Assembly: GCA_963693085.1 (NCBI GenBank)
Contig: OY856409.1
Location: 1,166,015,249-1,166,079,248 of the forward strand
Source of the DNA: Alisma plantago-aquatica
Lineage: Eukaryota; Streptophyta; Magnoliopsida; Alismatales; Alismataceae
Direction: 5' to 3'
Length of the DNA: 64,000 nt
Shown: one piece after another, positions 35,641 through 49,894 of the stretch
How positions within the stretch are numbered: the stretch's first letter is position 1
Layout: every line of letters starts with the position of its first letter
Notes under the pieces: model-generated
Seen by the model: the letters and a program-made list of their open reading frames with translations, nothing else
Databases searched by the model: none
Told to the model about the DNA's origin: nothing
Position numbers and translations under genes: made by a program

Positions 35641-37063
35641 AGTTTGAGATCTGCTCGGACATAAGCAAATATTTTAAGCTTCGGGTGGCAGGGTGTACCA
35701 CCCTCTATCATTCACCTTCCCCTTTCTTTCTTTCATTGCATGCATACATGCTTATCTTCTATGTTCCTTGCATTTAGCATAAATTTTCAGCTTTTATAAG
35801 ACTTTGTTTTGTAATTTGTAGCTTTGTAATTAAGGCTATGTGATGCAAATCTTAGAACTAAATGCTTATCTTTATGCCTAAATACACAATTTTTCATCTT
35901 AAATTGCTTGGTTTTTTTCTTGACTTTCTCATTGACTCTTTCCTTAAGTTTGGTAATAAAATCTAAGGTTATGTGCCTTTTTCATAGCTTAAAACATTAT
36001 TCCCTTGATCTGTGTTGTGAATGACAAGTCCAGGATTTAGGGCCATTAGAAAGAAGCTAGAGTTTGATCAAAACTCCAAGCTGCATTTTTCACGAACTTG
36101 CCATTATTCTAAGGATCATTGAATCATAATTACTACTTTTCACACATGTATCAAGCGGATAATGATGAGTTTTGATCTATAATCAAGTTGAAGTGTTTTC
36201 ATTGATGGACTATGCACCCTCTCACCTTAGATTGAGTCAAAAAGATGAAAAAATAAAAATATGCAAAAGAGGCTTGGCCACCGACAAAATCCCAAAAATA
36301 TCAAAATAATTCTCACCCAAGCCTATAAATTAGAATGTAGAGAATAAAATCCTAAGTGAGAAAAGAAAAAATGAGTGTTTTTTCTCTTTTAGGAAAGTTG
36401 AGGATGGTGCCCAGTCGGTGTATGACTGCACTCATAATTGTGGGTATGTCATGTCTGGTAGTGCCACCCTAAAGCTAATTAGAGAGTCACTACGAAACCC
36501 TAGGATACCTATGAGATCATCCCAGTAGCAGGGTTGGTTTGAGTATAGTACGAGGAGTTCATCTCACTACTTTGGGTCAACTAGATCGGACTGTAGGGAC
36601 TGTTGCTCGTTACATGGACCAACCTGACGCAGATCGCTACCCTCAGAAGTCATTAGAGTCTTCATCTTTTTTATTGCTTCTTAGAACCTGAATAAGTGGG
36701 AAGCGCATTGTTCCCAATTGGTCTACATGAATACAGGATGATGGCTCATTGCTCATCACCTGTGTGCCACCTATGTGACAATTCTTTTATGTTTTATAAT
36801 TATGATTCAAACCCTCATGATTATTGAGAGGTTGCAGTGAATTTGCTTAATCTTGCATGGATGCTCTTTGAACTTACTTTATCAGGATTGTGCTCGATTG
36901 GTGGGGGTTTGCTCTGAAACGACATAGGTCAAGAGAATTGATGTTTTAAACTATTTTTTTCTTAACTTTAGCATTTATCACCATGCTTAATTTGGATGTT
37001 ATTTTTTTGTTCTTTGAGCCCAGTCTTTCTTGAGGACAAGCAAAGGTTTAAGCTTGGGGTGGT

Positions 37064-39122
37064 TGATAACACCCAAATTCAGGCATCTATGCTAAGCATT
37101 TATTTATGATTTTGTGTCATTATAGCCTTAATATGCCCAAAATAACCCTAGATCCTTATCTTTTAGTAATTTATATCTTTTCATAGATAAAGTTTCTCAA
37201 CTAGCCAATTTTGGGACTTGTAGGCGCCGAATCTAAAAAGTCATCTACTCTCCATGATTCTCCCCAACACATGGTTTTTACAGTAGCTAGACTTCCATCC
37301 ATCACGATCACAGTGGACTAAGCATCACACTATGTGCACCAACTTAGGAGACGGTGGTCCTACTAATCGACTAGAGGGCCCAAAAAAATTTTGATATCTT
37401 GAAACCTATTTTTGATGGACAATCCCTTATCAAAATGCATCCTCAACAATTAGAAGGTTCATCGACGCGGGCCACTCGACCACCACTAATAACCCCCTGG
37501 TGGGGGTGGGTTTGGTCCATGATGTCGCGACCATGGCCAAGAAGGATGTTGCAATTGTGACCTAGATGTTGTGTCGACCGACACATGGAAAGACCGAGTC
37601 GAGGCTCGACATGGTCGGGTCGAGGCCACGACCGCGACCCGTACAACTGTGACTGCGGCCCGTACAACTGCGACTGTGACCCGATCAACCTCGATGTAGC
37701 CCACACAACTGCAACCGTGGCCCGATCGACCTGATCGTGACCGCGACATCTGTGACAATCATGACCCTCGATAGGACTGTACCTAGCTTGGCATGGTCGG
37801 GCTGAGACTAGGGCCGCAACCGAGGTAGGTGTCACAACCATCTTCTGCCTTTACCTATAAATACCCACCCCTTGTGACCTGGAGAGGGGTTCTGAACTTT
37901 TCGAGGTTCCACGTTGTAGTTCTATACATTCTTAGTTCCCAGATCTCTGTGGGAGAGTTCCAAGGTCTGGAAAGGCTGAAGTATTCATCCTATGTTCATT
38001 CCTCCAGTTTGCTTCCATCTACCACTATCTTCCACCACCATTCACCCACCAAGTTGTTGTTTTCAGTAGAACCAAAGAGAAAGGAGGACAAGGAGTCCAA
38101 AAGACCAAGGAGGTCAACCCAAAGATGAGATCTGGCCTACACGGAGGCTAAGGAGTGAGAGCCACCTCTCCTCTATGGGCTAAATCTCTTCTTCTTCTCA
38201 TTTCTTCTACTATTCTCCTTTGTTTCTGTACAAATGATGTTCTTCTATCTTTGTTAGGTGCCAACTATGTTTGTCCATGGCTAGTTGAGCTCCTTCTTGG
38301 CTATGTAACCCATTTTGGGCATTTTTATGTACTTTTACCTTAAGCAAGCAATTTTATTTCAGATCTAGTATGTTTACTATTCTATCTTCTCTTTGTGGTT
38401 ATGATTGCTAGTTTGGTTAATCTCTTTCTTGCTTGAACTTCTATTTCTGCCTATATCGAGAGTTTCGTTGTAGAAATAGATAAGAGAAGGTAGTTTGGAT
38501 CAAAATCCGAAAGGAGGATGGTTCAAGGTGATCTATGCAGAACCGTAGACCTAGGCACAGTCGGTCCCCCACTACCTGGTTCTACCAAATCACACCTGTT
38601 ACTAGCACCTCAGAACATTCTAGACCTAACAGGGTATCTAGAATATTCTAGGGTGATGATTTGTCATTCCTCGAAAGAGGTTTAGTGTCATTGATGGGTT
38701 TTAGTCATGTTGCGCAAGAGCGAGTGGGATGACCCCATAGGAACAGATACCACAATATGTACCATGTTTGGATGTAGGTTGCTTGCTCGGGTGTTCGAGG
38801 GTTGTTTATGCCCGAGAACAGATACATAGACTGCTCAACTTGTGGTTACATAACCAGGAACTCCTTCTCTCTAATTTGTAGATTCCTAAAGACTCTATTT
38901 TGTTTTCCTTTCTTTGTTTTGTTTTATTTCGTGACGATCTTCTAGAGTAGTTCTAGCTCCATACTTTTATCGACTATTGGATTGGCTTATCTGATAAAAG
39001 AGCAAGATCTTAAGCATCCTAAGTGTCCCCACATCCCTGTGTTCGCCTCTGTATATCTACTTCGACCCCATAATAAAGTTGCGGGGGCCCTTGAAGGTTT
39101 CAAGTTATAAATTTAAAGTTCA
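37064..39122 (+). repeat. Element B LTR 3 (last about 25 bases missing or replaced)
   Basis: This runs from TGATAACACCC and matches LTR 2 as far as TTATAAATTTAAAGTTCA. The expected CTCTCGAG...GATCA end is not there. TATAAATA is at 37856-37863 and heat-shock-like motifs at 38612-38651. Bases 39123-39168 match neither B nor E with confidence. Confidence 0.85.
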
Positions 39123-39168
39123 ATCCTTCTGAGTCTGCCTCCTTTCAGATGCACGATTTAGGTTGCAT

Positions 39169-41781
39169 CAGTGACGATAAAGAATAAGTATCCTTTGTCA
39201 TTGATTGATGATTTGTTTAACTAGTTATGAGGTGTTGCATTCTTCTCAAAGATAGACCTAAGGTCTAGATATCACCAGTTGTAGATCAAGGCAGATGACA
39301 TATCAAAGTTAGCTTTTAGTACGAGGTATGGTCACTATGAGTTAGTGGTTATGCCGTTTGGGCTAACCAATGCACTAGAAGCATTCATGGACTTGATGAA
39401 CAAAGTGTTTTGGACATATCTAGATTAGTTTGGTGGTATTTATAGATGACATCCTAATATATAGTCAAGACAACCAACATCATGAACAACATCTACGTCT
39501 GGAATTGACCTTATTGAGACAACATTAGTTGTACGCGAAGTTCAACAAGTGTGAGTTTTGGCTGAAGGAGATGTCCTTTCTTGGACATGTGACATTGGAT
39601 GAGGGTGTTTGTGTGGACCCCAAGAAGGTTGAGTCTATGATAGAGTGGAAGCAGCCAAAGATGTCAATAGAAGTGTGCAATTTTTTTGGGTTTGGTAAGA
39701 TACTATAGGAGGTTCATCAAGAACATCAGTTCCATAGTGTTACCCCTAACTAAGTTGACAAGGAAAGATGTGCCTTTTGTCTGCGATGACAAGTGTCAAT
39801 GTGCTTTCTAGTTGTCGAAGGAGAAGTTGACCAGTGCACTAGTATTGGTACTGCTAGAGCAGGGAAAAGGCTATATTGCCTTTTGAGATGCCTCAAAGAA
39901 TGGTTTGGGTTGTGTGTTAATGCAAGACAAGAATGTGATCTCTTTCCCATATTGATAGTTGAAGAAGCATGAGGAGACATATCCCACCCATGATTCGAAG
40001 CTTGCACTGTGGTCCATGCCTTGAAGATTTGGAGGCACTGCCTTTATGGTGAGAAGTATTAGATCTTCACCGACCACAGGAACCTCAAGCATATCTTTTC
40101 GCAACAAGAGTTGAACATGCAGAAAAGACACTGGATGAAGCTAATTAAAGATTATGATTGCACCATAGAATACCATCCAGGGAAAGTGAATTTGGTGGCA
40201 GACGCTTTGACAGGAAGTCTTCATCACCATCTGTTGATAATACGTGGTTATGTTCCTTAGTGTTCTATAAGAGAGACATGTTAGTGTCTTTGCGGGAGAT
40301 AAACATAAAGTTAGAAATATTCTTGTTGGCTCAGTTACAAGTAAAGCCCACATTATGGTAGTGGATTAGAGATGCACATTAGAGTGATATCGTGATACAA
40401 CAAATCCAAACAGAGTTTGGTAATGAGAAGCATGATAGCTTCCATGAGTCAGATGATGTGACAGTGTGTTACCACAACAGAGTTGTGGTTCCTGATGTTG
40501 ATGATATGAGGAAGATGGTCATAGAAGAGGCTCATTCTTTGATGTATGCCATGCATCCAAGTAGCACCAAGATGTACCATAATCTTTAAGATTTGTATTG
40601 GTGATTTGGCTTGAGCGTGACGTGGCTGAGTTTGTGGCTAAGTGTCATGTGTGCCACAAGTTAAAGCAGACCCCCAAAAACATGTAGGGACTTTGCAACC
40701 ATTGCCTATACCACAGTGGAAATGGCATCATGTTACGATGGACTTTGTGGTTGGTCTGCCTAGGACAACCAAAGTTCATGATTCCATATGGGTGATAGTT
40801 GGCAGGTTAGCAAAGACAACACACTTTTTTCCTGTAAAGACAATGTATACAGCATATAAGCTTGCACAAATATGTGTTGATGAGATTGTTTTCTTGCATG
40901 GTATTCCAGCTACCATCATGTCAGATAGAGGTCCTCAGTTCACTAGTTGTTTTTGGGAGTGATATCACACAACGATGGGTACACAATTGAAGTTTAGTAC
41001 AACATTCCACCCATAGATAGAAGGATAGTTAGAAAGGACGATCCAAGTTCTATAAGATCTGTTGAGAGCTTGTGTTTTGTAGTTTTTGGACAGTTGGGAT
41101 GTCCATCTCAGTTTGATAGAGTCTACCTATAATAACAATTATCATAGGAGTATTGATATGGAACCTTACGAGGCTTTATATGGGAGGCGTTGTAGGTATC
41201 TATTGTGTTGGTACGAGATCGGTGAATATCAACTTTTGGATCCTGAGCTTGTGTAACAGAGAATAGAGAAGATCATAGTTATTCAATAGCAGCTGAAGCA
41301 GCACAAGATTTGGAGAATTCATATGTAGATAATTGGTGTAGGCCCTTGGAGTTCCAAGTGGGAGACAAAGTGTATCTTAAGGTCACTCCTTCGAATGGTG
41401 TTTTCAGGTTTGGAAAGAAGGGCAAGTTGGCTCCCCAATTTATGGGACCTTACCATGTAGTGGTACATGTTGGGAAGGTATCTTATAAGTTAGAGTTGCC
41501 TCCTGAGTTGCAAATATTGCATCAAGTGTTCCATGTGTCTATGTTGAGGAAGTGCCACCCATATACAGATTTGGTGTTGCAACCGGTGGAGGTTGAGTAA
41601 GATGAGGACATATCTTTTGTGGAAGGTCATGTGTTGATTCTAGATAGGAGGATCAAGAAGTTGAAGGAAGGACATAGTGTTGGTGAAGTTCTGTGGCATC
41701 ACCATTGCATAGAGGAAGCCACGTGGGCGCTTGGGGAAGAAATGCATAGGAAGTACCCATCTCTTTTTCATGTACGATTTT
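39169..41781 (+). pseudogene. pol: Element E pol remnant (RT, RNase H, integrase, chromodomain-like)
   Basis: [34 protein letters not shown] and an IDDILIYS active site in a shifted frame near 39445, then CEFWLKEMSFLGHV. RNase [15 protein letters not shown] and TDHRNLKH. Integrase: EEAHSLMYAMHPSSTKMYHN, TMDFVVGLPRTTK, MSDRGPQFTSCFWE (second Asp kept, unlike element A), then a stop. The C-terminal domain is open at 41310-41600 (FGKKGKLAPQFMGPYHV, HQVFHVSMLRKCHP), followed by a worn chromodomain-like stretch to about 41780. Many frameshifts and stops make it clearly non-functional; it appears more decayed than element A. Confidence 0.88.
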
Positions 41782-41795
41782 AGAGGCAAAATCCT

Positions 41796-41812
41796 TGCTA
41801 GGGGTTTATAGT
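41796..41812 (+). other. Polypurine tract region of element E
   Basis: TGCTAGGGGTTTATAGT precedes the LTR. It aligns with AGGGGTGGATAATT in A and C but is worn. Confidence 0.6.
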
Positions 41813-42179
41813 TGCAAGGCTCCTGACCTAGCTTAGTGCTTGAGTTTTCTTGCTTTGCTTAATAAATTGCTTGAACCTTAATATAATCCTTTGAGAAACT
41901 TTTATAACATGTGACAATCTTATGTTTTTAGTGTAATCTTGTTTGGTTTATGTTTGAGCCATTTATGCTTGTGTTGGACCGATTTGCAATTTACCCAAGT
42001 TGAGGGGTTATCTTGCAATTTGTCACATGTACAATGTTCCCTTAGTGCTTTAGCATCATGAGAGATAATGATGCTATGGGGATCCTTGTTGGACCTTGGT
42101 TGATGAGGTGGCATCATGTGGTGATGCTAGGGTTTCTAGGGTTTGCCTTGTTGGTTGTGGTGACCTTGCTAGGGTTAGG

Positions 42180-44105
42180 TGTGTTGTGACCGCAACACCA
42201 TTCTTGGATGAGTGTTGCGACTGCTACACTAACCCTAAGTGTTTCTTGTTTTGACCATGATGATCTAGAGGTGGTTTTGTCAAGATGGTTGTCCTTTGGT
42301 ATCTATTTTGACCTTGGTTTCCTTGGCGACCTAGTGTAGCAGTCGCTACATGTGGTCTAGGTGTTGTTCCGACCTCAACAAGGTGTGGGTGACCTCAGTG
42401 GTCGATACCCAACCAAGGTTGTATCACCCTTTGTTGCATGCAAGTTTTTAGTAGTTGCATGGTTGTTTCCTTCATGGACAAGTGTTCTTTTAGTGTTCTC
42501 TTGTGTTGACACCTCATAATCTTCTACCTCACTCAAACCTTGAGTATATAACCTCTCTCTTCTTCATTCAAGCAATCCTTTTGCTCTCTTTCCTTCTCCT
42601 TCCTTGCTTGTCTGACCTTGGATCTTGGTGGGGATAGAGGGTATTGATCAAGGTGCTTTGGTGGCCGATCAACCTTACATATGGTGTTTTGGGCTTGATC
42701 ATCTCCTTTGTTGTGATCTTTGGTGATCTTTCTCTTTAGTAAGCGGTTTTAAACCCTTGATCTCGTTTTCCATTACACCCTATCTTATTCTTCCTTCCTT
42801 CTTACCCATGAGACTATGGTTCTACCATGGTGGTCATCTTGAGAGAAACTTCTCCTCACTGGGGTCAGAGACTATGTTTTGACATGGTGGTACTCAAGTA
42901 AGAGGATGCTTTCTTCTCTTTCTCTTTTCTTCTTTGTTATTCGGCCTAGGGTTATTACACTCTTTCTTGAGCTTTCATTTGACCATGGTGTTTTTCTTTT
43001 TGTAGGTGACCTTGTGACCGAGGAGTTGATCTTTGATGGAGCGTCTTTCTCTCCCTTGGAGCCTATGATCTTTGGATCTTGGTCTCTCCATAAAGTAGGT
43101 TATATAACTCTCTACCTTATTCTATTATTTGCACCTTAATTGAGCTTGCATGCTACTATTTTAATCTAAAACATGTAACCTAAAGATGGTAGATTATGTT
43201 GTTATGTTTTAGGGTTTTTGACTTTTTAGTGTTCTTATATAGATTGCTTTCTTTTTTAATCCTAATTTCATATACCTGATTCCCATGTGATGGATGAAGT
43301 GAAGTTGTTATATGCTACATGATCCTTGGTTGTATCACCATGTTATCATTTGGCCCTTATGTTTTCTTGAGGTTTTTAGTTTGGTTTTCATGAGGTTGAA
43401 GCTTGGTCTCTCTCTCCTAGTTTATTTGCTTTGTTGATCATGTTGGAGAACTTTCTAGGGTTTGATTTCCATATTTCATGAGAATTGATCTTGGTGACGG
43501 TTGGTGTTCTTAGAGTTTAACATCTGTTTCAATCATGCATGTTTTCCCTTGGCATTTTTGGTCGACTCACAAGTGGTTCATGTGTTGATTATACCCTTGG
43601 TCTTTGTTGTGGCCGATGCTTGTGGATGGATGAAGTGTAGTGGGAGCTACACATACATTTCTTGAGTTGATTGCAACTCCTACTTGGTTTGGTTTTGGTC
43701 GAAGCACCTGGTTTAGTTGGTTGTTCGACACCTTGTAGATTTTGTCATGATCAAATCACTCTGGTTTCAGTTGGATGATGTATTCCATGAGAGGTGTTGC
43801 AAGTGCTACACCCTTATTTTGTTTTGACTGACAAACATTGATTTGCTTTGGTCGCAATGCAACATTGCTATGATATGGTCACTACCCATGGATGCTTGTG
43901 TATCGGTTGCACATAAACTTGGTTTTAGTTTGGGTAAGGCATGGGTGACGATGTGTAGCAGTTGCTACACAGTGATCCCTATGCTGAAGATAGCTACTCT
44001 AATCTATGGTGTCGATTGCTACACCTATTAGCCCTGTGACTGATACACTTCATTGGGTACATGGTTGCTACATACATGCATAACATAGTACGGTTGCTAC
44101 ACATG
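42180..44105 (+). repeat. Dispersed GTGTAGCA-TGCTACAC palindromes in the E LTR
   Basis: The best copy, GTGTAGCAGTTGCTACAC at 43953-43970, has 8-base arms. GTAGCAGTCGCTAC is at 42336-42349. Worn copies or half-sites lie near 42183, 42215, 43640, 43795, 44011, 44065 and 44088 (GTTGCTACAC type). Confidence 0.75.
42545..42551 (+). promoter_or_regulatory. Probable TATA box of the E LTR
   Basis: TATATAA is followed by a CT-rich leader (CCTCTCTCTTCTTC), as is common at LTR transcription starts. Confidence 0.5.
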
Positions 44106-46129
44106 TACAAGTAATTGATGATTAATACTTAGTGTTGATTAGATGATTGGTTAGTTAACCCTAATCATGTTTCTTAACCCTAATACATTCCAAGAAAGTG
44201 GAAGATGAGGTCTCTAGGGTTTGGTGATAAGTGATGAATGGAACCCTAATCAACTAAGTGTGTGAAAACCTAACCCTATTTCTAGGGTATGTTATATATG
44301 TTGAGATTACATGGATGAATAACATGTGATTATGTTTTCTCTCTCCTACCTACTTTAAATCCTAACCTTTTCTGGATGAATGTATGTCATATCCATGTGA
44401 AAGCTATGGTGATCCTTGTATAATATAGGGTGATGATTATGTGCAATGTGAGGCACACTATGATATTGAATGTGTAGGAATGACGTGATGGGTCTTATGA
44501 CCTGGTAGAGGCTTAATGCCTACTGTGAGGTGTTATCCTATAGTGATGTGATTGAGGGATTGATATCCCATAGTGATGGCCTTGTGAATAGCAGTGATAC
44601 AAGTATCATGTGATGATGTGACAAGTTTACACCATATACATTTTATATCTTCTAGAGTTGTAATATTCCCTTATCTTTGTAGAATTTGTTTAGGGTCTAT
44701 ACGTTGTAACTTGATTGATGCTAAAAGACACCCAATTGGATTAACTAATCAAGTGAAACCCTAATCATGTAAGTGGCATGTGTCATAGATCCATTCCAAT
44801 GTCAGAATTTGCTGGGTGGTGAAATAAGTCATTCCTACGGGAAACTCAGAGTGCATATTTTTTAATATGTGGAGGTGCAAGTTGAGTATCTCCTTATGTA
44901 CACAATTACAGGTTGGGTAGGATGATTGTGGTCATACCTAGACCTTTGTGTGAGGTGACCATGAGCGAGCTATACTCCATTGTTGATATGTGATAAGAAA
45001 CAGTTTAAATATATTTGATGCCTCTTTTTAGAACGGACATGCGTGAGCTTGTTTTCTAGCATCGTGACTTATACCAAGTCAGGCTAGGTGTTTTCTAAGG
45101 ATGAACATGCATGAGTTTATCTTTCATCTTGACTATATGCCATTGTTGTAGTTGACTGATCTGTCTCTACAGTGTTTCTCTTATACTGACTAAGAGGTGG
45201 TTGAGAGGTCATGGATTTTGGTTGTATCATAACCTTGTATGGCACCGATTTTGAATTCATAGTGGTCAATTCTGTTTGAGTGGAAGGACACAAATCCTCA
45301 TGGCATAATAAAAGATGTAACACAACTATGTAGTATATTTGCTTAGGGTCAAATACGATTCACATTGTATGACCCCTTGCCTTATCTTTGTAATGGTTTC
45401 TTGAATTACAATGCAGTGAGAGAAATCAACTATTATACATGTTCTTCATAGTACTTCTTAGAATTTAAATTATTTTATTCCTCAATGGTAACTGCGTAGT
45501 TTGCTTAATATGTGTTACCAGTTTAATGCATGACATTTAGTTGAATCATCTCAACCTGATATTAATGTTATCTATCTATTTTAGTTTTCTTGTGCTTATA
45601 ATAGACACTCGTGAAGATTTATATCTCTCGATGGGATGTTTGGTCTCACCCCGTGAGTTTCTACATCTTTTAGGTGGCCATGCACAAAGAAGTAGGGATC
45701 ATTCTATTAAGGCAGAGCAGCAAGTGGAGCAGTAGTTGTTGAAAGGTTGGGCATGCTACTAGTGTTTTGTAGTAGAGTCATGTGTCGTCCCTATACTCTC
45801 ATGGCCTTGGGGAGTTTTTTTTGTAGTTTGTATATTGAAATGAGGTTTTTGTCTATATGCCTTTGTTGTATATATATGGCTTGTGTATGTGAACATGTTA
45901 TCAGTTGCAATAGGTTGTAGCCAGTGAGCCAGTGAATAGTGCTATGTAATAATCTTTGGGTATGAGATATGATAGGTGGATTTTGTGGTTTTAGATGTGA
46001 TATGCTTCCACTTGAGGTGGATATGTGATATCGGTTTAAAATTCCTAGGTTTTTTGGTAACCTGGATGTTTAGTACTAATTTTGCACATTTTTGTGAATA
46101 CTCATTTTGTGGCATGTCGGGGCGTCACA

Positions 46130-48335
<2,206 letters not shown>

Positions 48336-48643
48336 TGTCCATATTTTGATAATGACTTAACCATTAAATTCAAATGTATCTAATATGTGTATTAAAGATT
48401 GATTTCAGATGTTAGGTATAAGAAAAGGATAAAAAATCCAAAGCCCTAGATTGGGTCAAGTTTAAGTAAAAAGAGCTACAAGTGTGCAATTTTGGAAATC
48501 TATGTAAACGACCTTAGAACATTTTTGTAATCACTTGTAATGATGAATTGACTTGTAACTTAGTTGAGAAAATTGATTGGGACACTAAACACCAAGTTTT
48601 AATCACTTTAGATGCACTTTAGAAAATTGACCATAGGTAGTTA

Positions 48644-48863
48644 ATCGGTCGAGTTGCAAACTCGATCGATCCTCCTCGATCAAGTTTCTGAAGATAGCAT
48701 CGGTCGAGTTGTGGTTTAATAGAACTCGACCGGTCGAGTACTTGACCAAATCGATCTTCATTGGTCGGTCGATTTTTTCCAGGACAAACGCGACTGATGA
48801 TATGAATATCGACTTTGTCTTTTACTCTATCGGTCGAGTTACCTTTATTGAAACTCGACCGAT
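48644..48863 (+). promoter_or_regulatory. Three hairpin-forming inverted repeats in the D U3
   Basis: 48644-48655/48659-48670: ATCGGTCGAGTT with AACTCGATCGAT (one mismatch, 3-base loop). 48701-48710/48723-48732: CGGTCGAGTT with AACTCGACCG (12-base loop). 48829-48840/48852-48863: ATCGGTCGAGTT with AACTCGACCGAT (12 perfect pairs, 11-base loop). All lie 140-360 bases upstream of the TATA box. Confidence 0.85.
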
Positions 48864-49000
48864 TGCACTGTATGAAATTTGCAGAAAAAGTGATTGTGAC
48901 CGTTGGTGTGTGTTTTGAGTGAAAATAGAGTCGTTGCTTTGAGAAAAAAATAGCTATTTTCGTATCTAAGTGTCCCACAACTTAAAGGGGCACCCTCAAC

Positions 49001-49008
49001 TATAAATA
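49001..49008 (+). promoter_or_regulatory. TATA box of the D LTR
   Basis: TATAAATA is preceded by CACCCTCAAC, in the right place between U3 repeats and primer site. Confidence 0.65.
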
Positions 49009-49787
49009 GGACTTCTTAGAGTTCATTCCAAGGTTGCTCATTCACTACATGCTTGGTACTAGCCTAGTTGAGAGTGTTCTAACCCTTTGAGCCCTTTTCT
49101 CTCTCTCTCTCCTTCAAGTCAAATCCGTGAGTATGAGTGAGATAGGTTCATTTGTAAAAGAGTTTCTCCATGTATTGATGTAAAGTTCTCCTCCACCATC
49201 TTCCTACCCTCTTTCCTATCAAAGAAAAGGTTGAAGATCTTCTCCAAGTGAAGGAGAAGAGGTTGTTGTTCTTCAAGTTTGAAGAAGGCAAGGTGTTCCA
49301 GATCTCCGAGTGAAGGAGATAGTCAAGGCAAGCGCTCAAGAAAGATAGGTAATCCCTTAAAGGCTGAAGACTTGAAGAAGGAGTGGGTAAGTCCATGTTG
49401 ATGGCTAAAGACTCCATGGTTCAAGTGGGTAAGATCCTTATATAGGTTGAAGATCTTTGCTTGAGGTACTAAGCCCTTGGATGTGTGGTCGTTGTGTCTT
49501 GTAATCTTATGATGGAATATAAGAGTACCAAGATTATAAATACTAGGGATTAACCACATCTAGGTAGTGGACTGACATTGCTCCTAGTTAGGATGTGGAA
49601 CCACTCTAAACCACCTGTCCAAGTGCTTTCTCTTCCTTGTCTCTCATCCTTGCTGTGTTTGCTAGCTAAGACATCAAATTTGATGTTTGTTTAAGTTTCT
49701 GTACTTAATATAATTTGGTGGTCTAATCCTTTTTGTGAGAATTATGAAGCTCTATTCACCCCCCTCTATATCCCTTGATCCAACAAG

Positions 49788-49799
49788 TGGTATTAGAGT
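49788..49799 (+). other. Primer binding site of element D (tRNA-iMet type)
   Basis: TGGTATTAGAGT differs from TGGTATCAGAGC at two bases and lies two bases after the LTR end CAACA. Confidence 0.75.
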
Positions 49800-49835
49800 A
49801 GGTATTCTCCAAGATACTTCAACATGTAGGAGAAG

Positions 49836-49894
49836 ATGGGCGATTTGTCTCTTGGATCCCTCAACCTAGAAGGGAGCTTCTCCATGAGACCTAT
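49836..49894 (+). pseudogene. gag: Element D gag, 5' piece, cut by element C
   Basis: ATG at 49836 begins MGDLSLGSLNLEGSFSMRP and breaks off inside a Met codon at the CCTAT target site. The frame continues at 62230 after element C. It is the N-terminus of a Copia Gag, whose next words (FDDTNFLYWKRKM) are the classic start of the plant Copia gag domain. Confidence 0.85.

Larger units (their letters stand above)
30744..37063 (+). mobile_element. Element B unit 2 internal region
   Basis: This is an uninterrupted 6.3 kb internal region: primer site, upstream ORF, about 2 kb of non-coding DNA with an internal TATA at 33219, the Athila-like gag at 34256-35640, 1.4 kb without coding signal, then AAGCTTGGGGTGGT before LTR 3. 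It is the reference for what unit 1 lost. Confidence 0.85.
17190..39122 (+). mobile_element. Element B array: Athila-like, LTR-internal-LTR-internal-LTR
   Basis: Three LTRs in the same direction (17190, 28690, 37064) enclose two homologous internal regions, each with an Athila ORF1-like gag. The middle LTR serves both. The LTRs begin TGATAACACCC and are followed by a tRNA-Asp-like primer site, as in Athila. No RT or integrase was found between either gag and the following LTR, so the family is gag-only and non-autonomous. The first unit is interrupted by element F and carries a deletion. The left edge abuts element A and the right edge element E, and both outer LTRs have lost their outermost bases. 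Confidence 0.85.
39169..46129 (+). mobile_element. Element E: 5'-truncated Tekay-like chromovirus
   Basis: This begins abruptly inside RT (GTGACGATAAAGAATAAGTA, matching element A near 9900), runs through RNase H, integrase and the chromodomain-like tail to a PPT and one 4.3 kb LTR. The 5' LTR, gag, protease and start of RT are absent, so it joins LTR 3 of B by deletion or truncation rather than by a clean insertion. Confidence 0.85.
41813..46129 (+). repeat. Element E 3' LTR (about 4.3 kb)
   Basis: This starts TGCAAGGCTCCTGACCTAGC (compare TGTAACATACCTGACCTGGG in A) and ends GGGGCGTCACA. TATATAA is at 42545-42551. It carries GTAGCA/TGCTAC palindromes and, near 44500-45660, parts recognisably related to the A/C LTRs (TATATCTCTCG, TCTCACCC). 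Reading frames inside look like chance. Confidence 0.82.
48336..49785 (+). repeat. Element D 5' LTR (Ty1/Copia)
   Basis: This runs from TGTCCATATTTTGATAATGA to CACCCCCCTCTATATCCC...CAACA, directly before an iMet-type primer site. The ACCCCCCTCT end is common in plant Copia LTRs. TATAAATA is at 49001, with three hairpin-forming repeats upstream. The left edge is inferred from the TG start and typical opening words. Confidence 0.7.

Noticed and set aside
42879..43139. An 86-codon membrane-like open frame in the E LTR
   Set aside because: It is hydrophobic because the DNA is T-rich, lies wholly within the LTR, and has no counterpart in the A or C LTRs.
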